From Botrimarina mediterranea (GTDB lineage Bacteria; Planctomycetota; Planctomycetia; Pirellulales; Lacipirellulaceae), in NCBI RefSeq assembly GCF_007753265.1, contig NZ_CP036349.1:5392862-5456861 (forward strand): a stretch of DNA of 64,000 nucleotides, read 5' to 3'. The notes under the pieces were generated by a model, which saw only the letters and a list, made by a program, of their open reading frames with translations, was not told the origin of the DNA and did no database searches. A program made the position numbers and the translations under genes. Shown in pieces: positions 51,635 to 61,569 of the stretch. Every line of letters starts with the position of its first letter. The first letter of the stretch is position 1.

Positions 51635-54600
51635 TGAGCTTTCTTACGGTATTGGTGTCGCAAGCACGCCGCGGCTATCTTGTGGCAGCGGCCGTGTTGT
51701 CGCTTGTCGCTTGTGTGGCTGCGCAAGAGGTCGCCCCGGCTGGTGATGATGCGCCCCGTTTGGCGTTTGTCGGCTTGCACGGCGGGGTCTTCGACCAGCT
51801 CAAGACGCTCGAGACGGAGACCGGCATGGAGCTGGACTACCTGCGTGACGATGATATCGCCGCCGGTAGGGTCGATCTTTCGCCTTACCGGATCGTGTTC
51901 TTCCAGCACACCCGCGAAGAGGACCGCGAGCAGTACCGCACGATGATCGAGGCGGGACGCAAGGCGAACCCTGCGCTCCGCATCTTCTCAATCTCCGGGC
52001 TCGCCGAGGACGCCGTCCCCGAGTTGGCGCGCGGCGGCGTGATCGAGCACGACGACAGGCTGAGCGCGTACTACGGCTCGTCCACCGAAAACCTACGGAG
52101 GATGTTGAGATACATCTGGTCGGAGCTGTTGGGGAATGGCGGCGAGGTTCCGCTGCCCGAGGAGGTGGGCGCCGTCGAGGGGCTCTACTACCCCGGCCAC
52201 GAAGGGATGTTCCCCGACGCCGCCTCCTTCCTGCGCTGGGCCAAGGAGAACGGCAAACCCGTCGATGCAACCCAGCGAGCGATGATCGCGGTCCACACAA
52301 CGCATCTCGTATTCCAACAGCCGAAGGTCGTTGACGCCCTGGTGCGATCGCTCGAGGAGAAGGGCGTGCTTGCCGTAGGGGTCATCGACGGCGGCCCCGA
52401 GTATGAGGCGGCGCTGCGCGAATTCGGGCCGCACTGCGTCATTCATACCTGCCACAGCCGCGAGAGCGTCGCATTGCGGGCCGAGTTGGGCGTGCCCCAC
52501 CTGCACTCGATCTTCTTCCGCAAGCAGTCGATCGATGACTGGCGAACCGGCCTCGAAGGCCTCGCTTCGAGCGAGATGGCCTTTCATGTGATCGGGCAAG
52601 AACTCCTCGGCGCCATCGAGCCACAGATCGGCGCCGGCACCGAGCAAGGGGGCGGCAGCAGCGAAGCCTTTCTGCCGATCGCGGAGCGTATAGATCACCT
52701 GACGGATCGTGCGTTCGCCTGGATGCGGCTATCGACGACGCCAGAGGCCGACAAGAAGATTGCGTTCGTGTACTACGACCGTGAGATGGGCAAGGCCGAG
52801 CTGATGCGGGGCAGCGCGACGGGGATGTTCATGAACGGGCCGCGCAGTCTCGTCGGTGTCTTGAAGCGGATGCAATCGGAAGGCTATCGGTTGACCGACG
52901 TGCCGAAGGACGAAGACGAGCTGGTTGGATGGATGATGGAACGGGGCCGGCAGATCGGCATCTGGGCGCCCGGAGTGCTCGATCAGCTAGCGAGATCGGG
53001 CGACGCCGTTCTTGTCCCGCTGACGCAATATGAAGACTGGTTCGCCAAACGCGTTCCCGAACCGCTTCGTCAAGAGGTGATCGACCGGTGGGGCGAGCCG
53101 CCAGGCGAATTCTTGGTTTGGCACGGAGACGATGGGAAGCCCTGCATCGTCATCCCGCGGATCGACCTCGGCGGCGTCATCCTGCTCCCTCAACCCTTGC
53201 GAGGCGAGGCCCAGGACACTTCGCTGGTGCACGACAAACTCGTCCCGCCGCCGCACAACTACCTAGCGACTTACTTTTGGCTCGAAGAATCGTTCGGCGC
53301 CGACGCGCTGGTGCATTTCGGCACTCACGGGACCGAGTTCATGCTCCCGGGCAAGCCGGTGGGTCTCTCCGACCACGATTGGCCCGACATCGTGCTGGGG
53401 ACGACGCCGAACATCAATCCGTGGATTCTCAACAACCTCGGTGAGTCCTCACCTACGCGTCGCCGCGCTTACGCCGTGCTGATCGACCATCTGGTTCCGC
53501 CCAGCGTCAACGCGGAACTCTCCGATGAACTAGCAAACCTGCACAACGACATCGACCACTGGATCGTACTCGGCGAGGGCGCGCTCAAGGAGAAGTTCCG
53601 CCGCTCGATCAGCGAGCAGGTCAAGCAAGAGAATCTCGACAAAGATGTCGGCCTCGACTTAGCCGGCGGCCGACTGCTGACGCCTGCCGAGATTGAGCAG
53701 GTCCTCACGTATCTGCACGACGTTCACAACGAGACGACCCCCGTCAGCCTGCACGTCTTTGGCGAGACGCCGCGTGACGACCTCCTCGTCCCCTACCTGA
53801 CGACTTGCCTGGGTAAGGCGTACCTCAACGCGCTGGACGAGGTGGTCGATGTCCCGCCGGGTGAGGCCCTAACGCCGGGCGACAGTCTGAAATATCTGCG
53901 ACGCGTCGGCGAAGAGATCGTCTCGCTGGTTGTCAGCAAGGGCCTATCGCCAGCCGAGGCCTTGGCGGCAACTATCCAGCGCGACGCCTCGGCCGACACC
54001 CCAGAGCCGCTTGCGAAGTCACTTGCCCTCGCGGGACGCTTGGCAAAAGGTTTCGCCCGCACCGGGGAGGAGATCGATAACCTGCTCGCCGCGCTTGACG
54101 GCAAGTTCATTCCTCCTGGCCCCGGGGGCGGACCCGACCGCAACGCCGCGGCCCTGCCGACGGGGCGGAACCTTTACGTCATGAACCCGGAAGAGGTGCC
54201 CACGAAGCCCTCTTGGGAGCTCGGCTGCGAGTTGGTGGATCAACTCCTTGCGCAGAAGCTCGAGCAGACCGGGCGCTACCCCGAGAAGATCGGCTTCACG
54301 CTTAACTCCTTCGCTACCTTCCAAGATTACGGAGTAATGGAGTCGCAGATCCTGCGGCTCATCGGCGTGCGTCCTGTCTGGGACGATCAAAACCTCGTGG
54401 TCGATGTCGAACTGGTTCCCGCGGATGAACTCGGCAGGCCACGGATCGATGTCTTCATTGCGGGCCAGAGTTATTACCGGGACATGTTGCCGACGAGGAT
54501 GCGGCTGCTAGATAAGGCGATCCGGCTGGTCGCCCAGACCGAAGAGCCGGACAACTGGGTCTGGCGCAACAGCGAGCAGACGCGGCAAGACCTCGAAGCG

Positions 54601-55767
54601 GCGGGCGTCGAGGCCGAACGGGCAGGCCGACTCTCACGGGCGAGGATCTTTGGTCATCCGCTCGGGCAGTACGGCAGCGCCGGGTACTACTACCTGGTCG
54701 AGAAGAGCGGCGAGTGGGACACCCGCGAGGATCTCATGGAGGTCTACCTCGGCCAGTCGCGCTACGTGTACACCGAGGGGCTATGGGGTGACAACGCTCC
54801 CGAGGCATACGACCGCTCGATCCAGGGGACGGAGATCGTTCTCCGTAGTTGGTCCGACCGGACGCGCAGTCCGCTCTCCAATAAATACGATTGGTATCAT
54901 GGCGGAAGCCTCTGTATGGCCGTTAAGCATCTCACCGGCGTCGAGCCCGAATACTACCTCTCCGATGTCCGGGACCCCGATTCGGCCGGCATGATCGCGG
55001 CCGAGGAGGCGCTGCGGCGTGAATACCGGGTGCGGCTCTTCAACCGCAAATGGATCGAAGGGATGATGCGCGAGGGCTACGCGGGCGCCGATCAGGTGGC
55101 TGTGCATGTCTCCAACACGATGGGCTGGAAGATCATGCGGCCCGACAGCGTCTCCGATGACATTTGGGAAGAGATCGTCGAGATCTACGTGCGAGATAGC
55201 AAGAGCTTGGCGATTCGCGAGTGGTTCGAGGCCGAGAACCCCTATGCGTTTCAAGATATGACCGAGGTGCTTCTCGAGAGCATCCGGAAAGGCTACTGGA
55301 GGCCCGGCGACGAGGTTGTCCGAGAAATCGCGGTCGCTTACGCCGAATCCGTCGCTCGCCACGGCGAGGGCGGCGGCTTGCGTGGCGGCGGCAATGTCAA
55401 ACTCGAGAAGTTCGTCCGCGACGCATTGTCTGCTCCAGGCGACGCCGCCGTGAGCGAGTTGGTTGCGGCCTACGACGCACGACTCAATGAGTCGGCCAGC
55501 GCTGGCGCCGCTTCATCTCTCCCGACCAACACGGCGCAATCAACCGCGGGCGAGTCGTCAGAAGCAGCGCGGTCGGACGTTGCTGAGGGGCCCGAGAAAG
55601 AAGAAGTCACGGGACGGCAACTAGTCGATACGGCAGCGGAAGCGACGCCCCCTAAAGAGGAATCGAGAAGTTACCTATGGCTGCTAGGACTAGTGATCGC
55701 AGCCACCCTGGTCGTCGTCGGCTATGCTTCACGGCAGCTTCCCACGAAGCGCGAGGAGCAGCCGTAA
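51634..55767 (+). CDS. Extracytoplasmic, membrane-anchored CobN-like chelatase
   Basis: The product has 1377 residues. The N-terminus is a signal sequence (RRGYLVAAAVLSLVACVAAQ; LVAC could be a lipobox). The body matches CobN/BchH large chelatase subunits: HFGTHGTEFMLPGKPVGLSD (about 561-580), PNINPWILNNLGESSPTRRR, AYAVLIDHLVPPSV, MNPEEVPTKPSWELG and SDVRDPDSAGMIAAEEALRR. A Ser/Ala/Glu-rich linker (about 1285-1340) leads to one membrane helix at the end (LWLLGLVIAATLVVVGY). Cytoplasmic CobN inserts cobalt with CobS/CobT; those are absent and this protein is exported. It resembles the HmuS group of heme loci in Bacteroidota, which is membrane-anchored. Function as a tetrapyrrole metal chelatase or dechelatase is inferred. 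Confidence 0.9.
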   Translation: MSFLTVLVSQARRGYLVAAAVLSLVACVAAQEVAPAGDDAPRLAFVGLHGGVFDQLKTLETETGMELDYLRDDDIAAGRVDLSPYRIVFFQHTREEDREQYRTMIEAGRKANPALRIFSISGLAEDAVPELARGGVIEHDDRLSAYYGSSTENLRRMLRYIWSELLGNGGEVPLPEEVGAVEGLYYPGHEGMFPDAASFLRWAKENGKPVDATQRAMIAVHTTHLVFQQPKVVDALVRSLEEKGVLAVGVIDGGPEYEAALREFGPHCVIHTCHSRESVALRAELGVPHLHSIFFRKQSIDDWRTGLEGLASSEMAFHVIGQELLGAIEPQIGAGTEQGGGSSEAFLPIAERIDHLTDRAFAWMRLSTTPEADKKIAFVYYDREMGKAELMRGSATGMFMNGPRSLVGVLKRMQSEGYRLTDVPKDEDELVGWMMERGRQIGIWAPGVLDQLARSGDAVLVPLTQYEDWFAKRVPEPLRQEVIDRWGEPPGEFLVWHGDDGKPCIVIPRIDLGGVILLPQPLRGEAQDTSLVHDKLVPPPHNYLATYFWLEESFGADALVHFGTHGTEFMLPGKPVGLSDHDWPDIVLGTTPNINPWILNNLGESSPTRRRAYAVLIDHLVPPSVNAELSDELANLHNDIDHWIVLGEGALKEKFRRSISEQVKQENLDKDVGLDLAGGRLLTPAEIEQVLTYLHDVHNETTPVSLHVFGETPRDDLLVPYLTTCLGKAYLNALDEVVDVPPGEALTPGDSLKYLRRVGEEIVSLVVSKGLSPAEALAATIQRDASADTPEPLAKSLALAGRLAKGFARTGEEIDNLLAALDGKFIPPGPGGGPDRNAAALPTGRNLYVMNPEEVPTKPSWELGCELVDQLLAQKLEQTGRYPEKIGFTLNSFATFQDYGVMESQILRLIGVRPVWDDQNLVVDVELVPADELGRPRIDVFIAGQSYYRDMLPTRMRLLDKAIRLVAQTEEPDNWVWRNSEQTRQDLEAAGVEAERAGRLSRARIFGHPLGQYGSAGYYYLVEKSGEWDTREDLMEVYLGQSRYVYTEGLWGDNAPEAYDRSIQGTEIVLRSWSDRTRSPLSNKYDWYHGGSLCMAVKHLTGVEPEYYLSDVRDPDSAGMIAAEEALRREYRVRLFNRKWIEGMMREGYAGADQVAVHVSNTMGWKIMRPDSVSDDIWEEIVEIYVRDSKSLAIREWFEAENPYAFQDMTEVLLESIRKGYWRPGDEVVREIAVAYAESVARHGEGGGLRGGGNVKLEKFVRDALSAPGDAAVSELVAAYDARLNESASAGAASSLPTNTAQSTAGESSEAARSDVAEGPEKEEVTGRQLVDTAAEATPPKEESRSYLWLLGLVIAATLVVVGYASRQLPTKREEQP

Positions 55768-56379
55768 ATGGAGGAGCTCGCCGAACTAGTTTATCAACTC
55801 GCGACCGCGATGCTCGCGCCAGTGCTTGTGGCGCTCGTCCTGCTGTTCGGTTGGTCGCTCTTTACCCTCGGCTCGTTGCTGGGTGAGTGGCGGGGCCGCC
55901 TACAGTTGGCCGATGCTTGGCAGCGTGTTATTACCGAGGGCCGCCAAACGGCGCCGAGGGGAGGCACTCCCGCTTTCAACGGCCTGCAAAGAGACTTCGC
56001 CGCAGCGATCCAGAGGGGATCGGATCCCGAGAAGACGCTCGCTGGCTTGGAGGTAAACGCCTCGGGCCGTCTTGCATGGATGAGCTTTGGCGTGCGAACA
56101 GGCCCGCTCCTCGGGCTCATGGGGACACTCATCCCCATGGGGCCTGCGCTAGTCGGACTTTCCGCCGGTGATATCGAAGCGATGGCCGGTAACCTCGTTA
56201 TCGTCTTCAGCACAACGGTCGTCGGCGTCTTTATCGGCGGCCTCAGCTACACCATGTTGCTGATAAGACGGCAGTGGTACGCCCGCGACCTTGTCGACAT
56301 CGAGTTTGCTCTCGGGCGTCCAATGGTGCGCAATCAGGACGATTCGGCGTATGCGTGCGAGGAAGAAAGCTGTGCGTAG
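55768..56379 (+). CDS. MotA/TolQ/ExbB-family proton channel
   Basis: The product has 203 residues. The first membrane helix is at about 12-40, and the other two at about 107-130 (GVRTGPLLGLMGTLIPMGPA) and 143-168 (NLVIVFSTTVVGVFIGGLSY). The GPLLGLMGTLIPMGPAL stretch is the family's conserved helix of ExbB/TolQ. ExbB-like proteins pass protons and drive a partner across the periplasm. The start codon follows the chelatase stop directly (TAAATG), so both are tightly coupled; the next gene overlaps this one. It probably powers the chelatase, its substrate supply or product release. No TonB or receptor gene is present. Confidence 0.9.
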   Translation: MEELAELVYQLATAMLAPVLVALVLLFGWSLFTLGSLLGEWRGRLQLADAWQRVITEGRQTAPRGGTPAFNGLQRDFAAAIQRGSDPEKTLAGLEVNASGRLAWMSFGVRTGPLLGLMGTLIPMGPALVGLSAGDIEAMAGNLVIVFSTTVVGVFIGGLSYTMLLIRRQWYARDLVDIEFALGRPMVRNQDDSAYACEEESCA

Positions 56380-56734
56380 CCGAAATTCAGGTTCTCACCG
56401 CCGCCTGCTCTCCGGACATGACGACGATCCGTTGGGCGGCGTCGCCAACCTCTTTGACGTCGCCATGGTGTTCGCCGTGGCGATCCTGCTCGTTCTGCTC
56501 TCTCGGGCGCCAATGGTCGGGGCGCTCTCGGCTAGCGATAGCGCTACGGTGCTCAAGAATCCGAATGAGCCGGACATGGAGATTATCGTCCGCGACGGCG
56601 AGCGGTTAGAACACTACCGCGTCAGCGAGAACGAGCTGCAGGGAAGTGGCGAGCGTCTGGGCGTCGCCTACCGGCTCGAGAACGGCGAAGTTGTTTATGT
56701 ACCCAACGTAGCAACGAAGTCGTCGAAGCGTTGA
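56372..56734 (+). CDS. DUF2149 membrane protein (ExbD-like position)
   Basis: The product has 120 residues. After a basic start, RRLLSGHDDDPLGGVANLFD then VAMVFAVAILLVLLSRAPMV (about 15-50) form the DUF2149 signature and a single membrane helix. A small soluble domain (about 55-120) is presumably extracytoplasmic (NPNEPDMEIIVRDGERLEHY, GVAYRLENGEVVYVPN). DUF2149 genes accompany CobN-like and ExbB-like genes in other lineages, including methanogens, and occupy the place of ExbD. The start is GTG at 56372 because GAGGAAG precedes it at the right distance; it overlaps the previous stop by eight bases. An ATG at 56351 is possible. Confidence 0.88.
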   Translation: MRSRNSGSHRRLLSGHDDDPLGGVANLFDVAMVFAVAILLVLLSRAPMVGALSASDSATVLKNPNEPDMEIIVRDGERLEHYRVSENELQGSGERLGVAYRLENGEVVYVPNVATKSSKR

Positions 56735-57002
56735 CAACTAGTAGCAGCTTCCCGACCAAGCTCTTGACGCGTGGGTTTATCGCAGGTTCGTCGCTACCTT
56801 CGCTAGCAGACGACTCGACTCGTTGTGCGCTGCCGGTCAGGCAAAGCGTCGCGGCGGTACGCCCCGCAGAATCGCGCCAATCGCGACGGCATCGCTCCGC
56901 GAATCTGCCGACTCTAGTGACACGGTGGCTTCAAAGTCCCTCCGTCGCTGCATTGTCGGCGGATGTGGGCCTGATGTCTGCCGTCCTTGCGAGAGACTCG
57001 GT

Positions 57003-58432
57003 ATGCGACGCTACAAGTCCACTGCTGGCGCCTTGCTCATCGCGACGTGCGTGGGTTGCGCTGCGGTTGCGCCCTCGTCGCCAGTGGACGCGACTCCGTC
57101 CGCAACCGTTGACCTTGCATCCAGCACCTCGGCGACAGGCAGTGCAAAGGAGCAGCCAGCAATCGTGCAGGTCGCGGCCTACGCACCGGCTACGACCCAA
57201 GGCGAAGAGTCAACCGCTGCGGCGATGACGCTAGAGGACCTTGAGTCGATAGCGCTCGCGCACAACCCGGCGATCAAAGAGCTGGTGGCGACGACACAGA
57301 AGGCCGCGGGCTACCGGGCTCAGGTGATCGCGAGGCCCAACCCCCGCGTCGGCTACCAGGGTCAGCAACTCGCGGACGAAGGGACCGACCAACACCTCGC
57401 CTTCGTCGAGCAAGAGTTCGTCACCGGCGACAAGCTCGAGCTTAATCACCGCGTGCTCAACGCCACCGTTTGCGCTCAGCTGCAAGAGCTCGAGGCGCAG
57501 CGGCTACGCGTCACGACCGATACTCGCATCCGCTTCTACGAGGCGCTTGCGATTCAGCGACATTTGGAGTTAATCGACGACTTCACGATCGTCGCGGAAA
57601 AGGGCTTTGAGCTCGCCAAGCAGCGGAAGAAGGCGGGGGAAGGCTCGCAGATCGATACGCTTCAGGCGAGCATCCAGAAGAGCGAGGTCCGGCTCTCGAG
57701 GCGTAAAGCGACCGCACGGCTGGCGGCGACGTGGCGTAAGATCGCGGCCCTCGCCGGTCAGCCCAATATGGCGCAGCCGCCGCTCGCGGGGACTTTGCCG
57801 ACGGAGACGCCGGCGATGGAGTGGAGTTCTCTTGCCGACACGGTCATCGCATCGAGCCCCGAGTACGCCGCGGCGCGGGCCCGCGTCTCTCGCGCCCGTG
57901 CGGCCGTCGAGAGACAACTCGCTCAGCAGACGCCAAACCTCGCCGTGCAGATGGGGGCGGGTGTCGATAACGGCACGGACTCGGGGATGCTCAACGTCCA
58001 AGTGGGCGTGCCGATCCCGCTCTACAATAAGAACCGCGGCAACATCGCCGCGCCCGGGCCGAGGTCTGTCGCGCGATCTACGGGGCGGAGCGTATCGAGA
58101 ACAGCGTGAGAGAGCGCCTCGCCGTCGTGTCGCAAGAATACGAGATGGCTGTCGCTGCAATGGAGCAATACGCATCGGAGATTCTCCCCAGCGCTAGCTC
58201 GTCGATGGACCTCGCCGAGAAGGCGTACCAGTCGGGGGAGGCCGATTTCGTGCAGATCTTGATCGCGCGCAAGACTTTCTACGACTCAAACGTGCAGTAC
58301 ATCAACGCGCAGGCCCAACTCGCCATCGCCCAGGCGAAGATCGAAGGAGTGCTCCTCACCGGCGGCCTCGACGCGGTGCGTGACGACAGCGGCGACGACA
58401 GCTTGCGTGGGCAAGCCTTGAGTCAGCAGTAA
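57003..58432 (+). pseudogene. TolC-family outer-membrane factor with a frameshift
   Basis: The first reading frame runs from the ATG at 57003 (signal MRRYKSTAGALLIATCVGCA) through a typical TolC/CzcC body: LEDLESIALAHNPAIKELV, NPRVGYQGQQ, VEQEFVTGDKLELNHRV. At about 58051-58055 the sequence GCCGCGCCCGGGCCGAG has one base too many. Removing it gives the family continuation NIAAARAEVCRAIYGAE, and the other frame then carries the remaining TolC helices (MAVAAMEQYASEILPSASSS, YQSGEADFVQILIARKTFYD) to the stop at 58432. It is either a recent pseudogene or a sequencing error in a GC run. It would form the outer-membrane part of the RND exporter encoded on the opposite strand. Confidence 0.88.
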
Positions 58433-58446
58433 GTCGGCTCCCTAGC

Positions 58447-61400
58447 TCAGTGCTCGAACTCCGTCATGTCAACGGGTTCAGGAGACGTCTCGGCGGGCTC
58501 GAACCAGCGGTAGATCGTTGGCAGCACCAGCAACGTCAAGGCGGTGGACGTCACTAGCCCACCGATCACGACCGTAGCGAGCGGTCGCTGCACTTCCGCC
58601 CCTGAGCTTCCTGAGATCGCCATGGGGATAAACCCAAGGGCGCCGCAGGACGCCGTCATGAGCACCGGCCGCAATCGGTCCATGGCGCCATTGACGACGG
58701 CGTCGCGTTGATTGTCGCCGGCGTGACGCAAATGACGGACGTGCTCGATCAGCACGACACCATTCATCACCGCGATGCCGAACAGGGCGATGAATCCGAC
58801 GCCCGCCGAGATCGAGAAGGGCATCTCGCGGAGCCAGAGGAACAGGATGCCACCCGTCGCCGCGATTGGGACGTTCAGATAGATCAGCAGCGCGAGCTTC
58901 ACCGAGTTGAAGGTCATGTATAGCAGCGCGAAGATCAGGAACATCGCGACGGGCACGGCGATCGCGAGCCGTTTGCTAGCCTCTTGTAAGTTCTCAAACT
59001 GTCCGCCCCATCGCAGCGTGTAGCCGGCCGGCAATTGCACGTCGCTTTCGACGACTCGCTGCGCCTCGGCGACGAAACCCGCCAAGTCACGACCCCGCAC
59101 GTTGCACTGCACGAGAAGTCGACGACGGATTGCGTCGCGGCTGATCTCGACCGGCCCGTCCTCGACCGTGATGTCGGCGAGCTGTGACAAGGGGATCAGC
59201 CTCCCCTGGGGGTCTTCGATACGTAGGTCGGAAAGCCTTTGCGCATCCGTCCGCCAGTCGGGCGCCAGCCGTACTTGGAGCGGGAAGCGCCTCTGGCCTT
59301 CAAACACCTGACCGATAGGAAAGCCACCGACCGTGGCGACCGCGTCAAGCACGGCCCGCGCGTTGACGCCGTTCCGTGCGAGGCTTTCCCTTCGCACCAC
59401 GATTCGAAGGTACGGCAATCCGGCGATCTGCTGGGCTTGGACATCCGCGGCGCCGGGAACTTTGTTGAGGGCGACAACGATCTCGTCCCCTTTGCGTTTG
59501 AGTTCGTCGAGGTCGTCGCCATAGAGGCTGAGGCCGATATCAGAACGCACGCCGGCGACGAGTTCCTGCACACGTAACTCAATCGGCTGGGTGAAACTGA
59601 ACGAGTTGCCGGGGACCTTCTCTTCAAGCGCCTGTTGCATCGTTTCGATGAGCCGAGGCTTAGTGACGCCCTCGGTCCAGGAGTCGGGGGAGTGCATCCG
59701 GACTAGCAGGTCGGTCTGGTACACGCCCATGGGATCGTTGGCGATTTCCGGGCGGCCGGTTTTCGAGACAACCGTCTCGACCTCGGGAAACTCTAGCAGG
59801 CAGCGTTCCATCGCTTTGGTCATCTCGATAGAAGTTTCGAGCGAGACGCTCGGTAGCCGAGTCGCCTGGATTGCGATGTCTCCCTCGTCGAGCTTGGGAA
59901 CAAACTCGACGCCGAACTGCGTCGCTAGTCCGACGCTGACGAGGAACATGGCTACCGCGCCGCTAAGCATTGCGCCGGGACGGGCCATTGCGAAACTGAG
60001 CATGGGTTGGTACGCCGATTTGATCCAACGCACCAGGAAGGTCTCGTGTTCCTTGATCTGCCGGGCGAGGAACAGCGACGCCATGACGGGCATCACGGTG
60101 ACGGAGATCACCAGCGCCGATGACAGAGTCGACATGAAGACGAACGCCATCGGGCGAAACATCTTCCCCTCCATCCCTTGGAGGCTGAGGATCGGGATGA
60201 AGACGATGATCACGATCAGCCCGGCGAAAAGGATCGGCTTGCCGACTTCTTTGGCCGACTCGCGATAGACGCCCAGAGGGACGTGGTCGCCGCCGTGGTC
60301 GCGTTGGTAGCGAGACGCGCGTCGCACGCAGTTCTCGATCATCACGACGGCGCCGTCAACAATCACGCCGAAGTCCACAGCGCCGAGGCTCATCAAGTTG
60401 GCCGAGACACCGGCGTACCGCATCGCGATCAGAGCGCACATCGCCGAGAGGGGTATCGCTGCAGCGACGATCAGCCCGGCGCGGATGTCACCGAGTAGTA
60501 GGAAAAGCATCACGACCACTAGCAGAACGCCGACGCCGATGTTCTCCGTAACGGTATGGATCGTCTTCTCGATCAGCTCGGTGCGATCGTAGAAGGTCTC
60601 GACGACGACGCCTTTCGGGAGCGACTTGCGGATTTCGGCTATCCGTCGCTTTACGTCCGCGACGACCTGTCGCGAATTACCCCCCATGATCATCATTACC
60701 ATGCCGATTACAGCCTCGCGATCGCCGTCGCGGGTGACGGCGCCCTGGCGGAGCATCGGGGCGTAGCGGACCTCGGCGACATCGCGGATGAGGATCGGCG
60801 CGCCCTCGCGGCTGTCGAGGATGATGGCGCCAATGTCGTCGAGCGAGCTGACGAGCCCCTCACCGCGGATAAGCCGTTGCTCGGCGCCGTGCGTGATGTA
60901 GCCGCCGCCGGCGTTGCCGTTGTTTTCTTCGAGGGCGGTGAAGACATCTTTGAGCGAAATGCCATAGTTCTGCAGGCGTGCCGGATCGACCTGCACCTCG
61001 TAGGTCTTCAACTCGCCGCCAAAGGTGTTGACCTCGATCACGCCGGGGACGCTGCGGAGTTGGAAGGCGATCTGCCAGTCGAGAATCGTTCTCAGATCGC
61101 TGAGCGAGTGCGTAGCGCCCTCTTCGTTCCGTACCTCGAACTGATAAATCTCACTCATGCCCGTGGCGATCGGTCCGAGCTCGGGTGTGCCCATCCCCGG
61201 CGGGATATTCTCGCGAGCCTTGAGGAGCCGCTCGTTGACGAGGTTCCGCGCCCAGTAGATATCGACACTGTCCTTGAACGCGACGGTCACAGCACTCAGG
61301 CCGAAGCGGCTGATCGAGCGGATCTCCTCTACATCCGGGACGCCGCTCATGGCGTTCTCGACGGGAAACGTGATGAACTGTTCGACCTCTACCGGCCCGA

Positions 61401-61566
61401 GCGCAGGCGAGTTGGTGAGGATCTGCACCTGCACGTTTGTCAGGTCGGGGACGGCGTCTAGCGGCAGGGTGGACGCCGCGATAACGCCGCCACCCATCAC
61501 GACCACCGCGAGGATCATGACAATGAAGCGGTTGTTGAGCGACCATTCGATGATGGGGTTGACCAT
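58447..61566 (-). CDS. czcA: Heavy-metal RND efflux pump, CzcA type
   Basis: The product has 1039 residues with twelve membrane helices in the RND layout and two large periplasmic loops. Membrane helix 4 (about residues 395-412) has DFGVIVDGAVVMIEN, the proton-relay motif of the heavy-metal (HME) branch and close to the Co/Zn/Cd type (CzcA) rather than CusA. Other marks: the start PIIEWSLNNRFIVMILAVVV, SGVPDVEEIRSISRFGLSAV, and the last helix stretch LWLREMPFSISAGVGFIALF. It expels divalent metals from the periplasm or cytoplasm with a membrane-fusion and an outer-membrane partner. Its stop lies 14 bases from the stop of the convergent TolC gene, and it follows the fusion-protein gene with a gap of three bases. 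Confidence 0.95.
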   Translation of the reverse strand: MVNPIIEWSLNNRFIVMILAVVVMGGGVIAASTLPLDAVPDLTNVQVQILTNSPALGPVEVEQFITFPVENAMSGVPDVEEIRSISRFGLSAVTVAFKDSVDIYWARNLVNERLLKARENIPPGMGTPELGPIATGMSEIYQFEVRNEEGATHSLSDLRTILDWQIAFQLRSVPGVIEVNTFGGELKTYEVQVDPARLQNYGISLKDVFTALEENNGNAGGGYITHGAEQRLIRGEGLVSSLDDIGAIILDSREGAPILIRDVAEVRYAPMLRQGAVTRDGDREAVIGMVMMIMGGNSRQVVADVKRRIAEIRKSLPKGVVVETFYDRTELIEKTIHTVTENIGVGVLLVVVMLFLLLGDIRAGLIVAAAIPLSAMCALIAMRYAGVSANLMSLGAVDFGVIVDGAVVMIENCVRRASRYQRDHGGDHVPLGVYRESAKEVGKPILFAGLIVIIVFIPILSLQGMEGKMFRPMAFVFMSTLSSALVISVTVMPVMASLFLARQIKEHETFLVRWIKSAYQPMLSFAMARPGAMLSGAVAMFLVSVGLATQFGVEFVPKLDEGDIAIQATRLPSVSLETSIEMTKAMERCLLEFPEVETVVSKTGRPEIANDPMGVYQTDLLVRMHSPDSWTEGVTKPRLIETMQQALEEKVPGNSFSFTQPIELRVQELVAGVRSDIGLSLYGDDLDELKRKGDEIVVALNKVPGAADVQAQQIAGLPYLRIVVRRESLARNGVNARAVLDAVATVGGFPIGQVFEGQRRFPLQVRLAPDWRTDAQRLSDLRIEDPQGRLIPLSQLADITVEDGPVEISRDAIRRRLLVQCNVRGRDLAGFVAEAQRVVESDVQLPAGYTLRWGGQFENLQEASKRLAIAVPVAMFLIFALLYMTFNSVKLALLIYLNVPIAATGGILFLWLREMPFSISAGVGFIALFGIAVMNGVVLIEHVRHLRHAGDNQRDAVVNGAMDRLRPVLMTASCGALGFIPMAISGSSGAEVQRPLATVVIGGLVTSTALTLLVLPTIYRWFEPAETSPEPVDMTEFEH

Positions 61567-61569
61567 GGC

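Noticed and set aside
51634-55767. CobN-like protein as part of vitamin B12 synthesis
   Set aside because: It has a signal sequence and membrane anchor, no CobS/CobT or other B12 genes are near, and its partners are ExbB-like and DUF2149.
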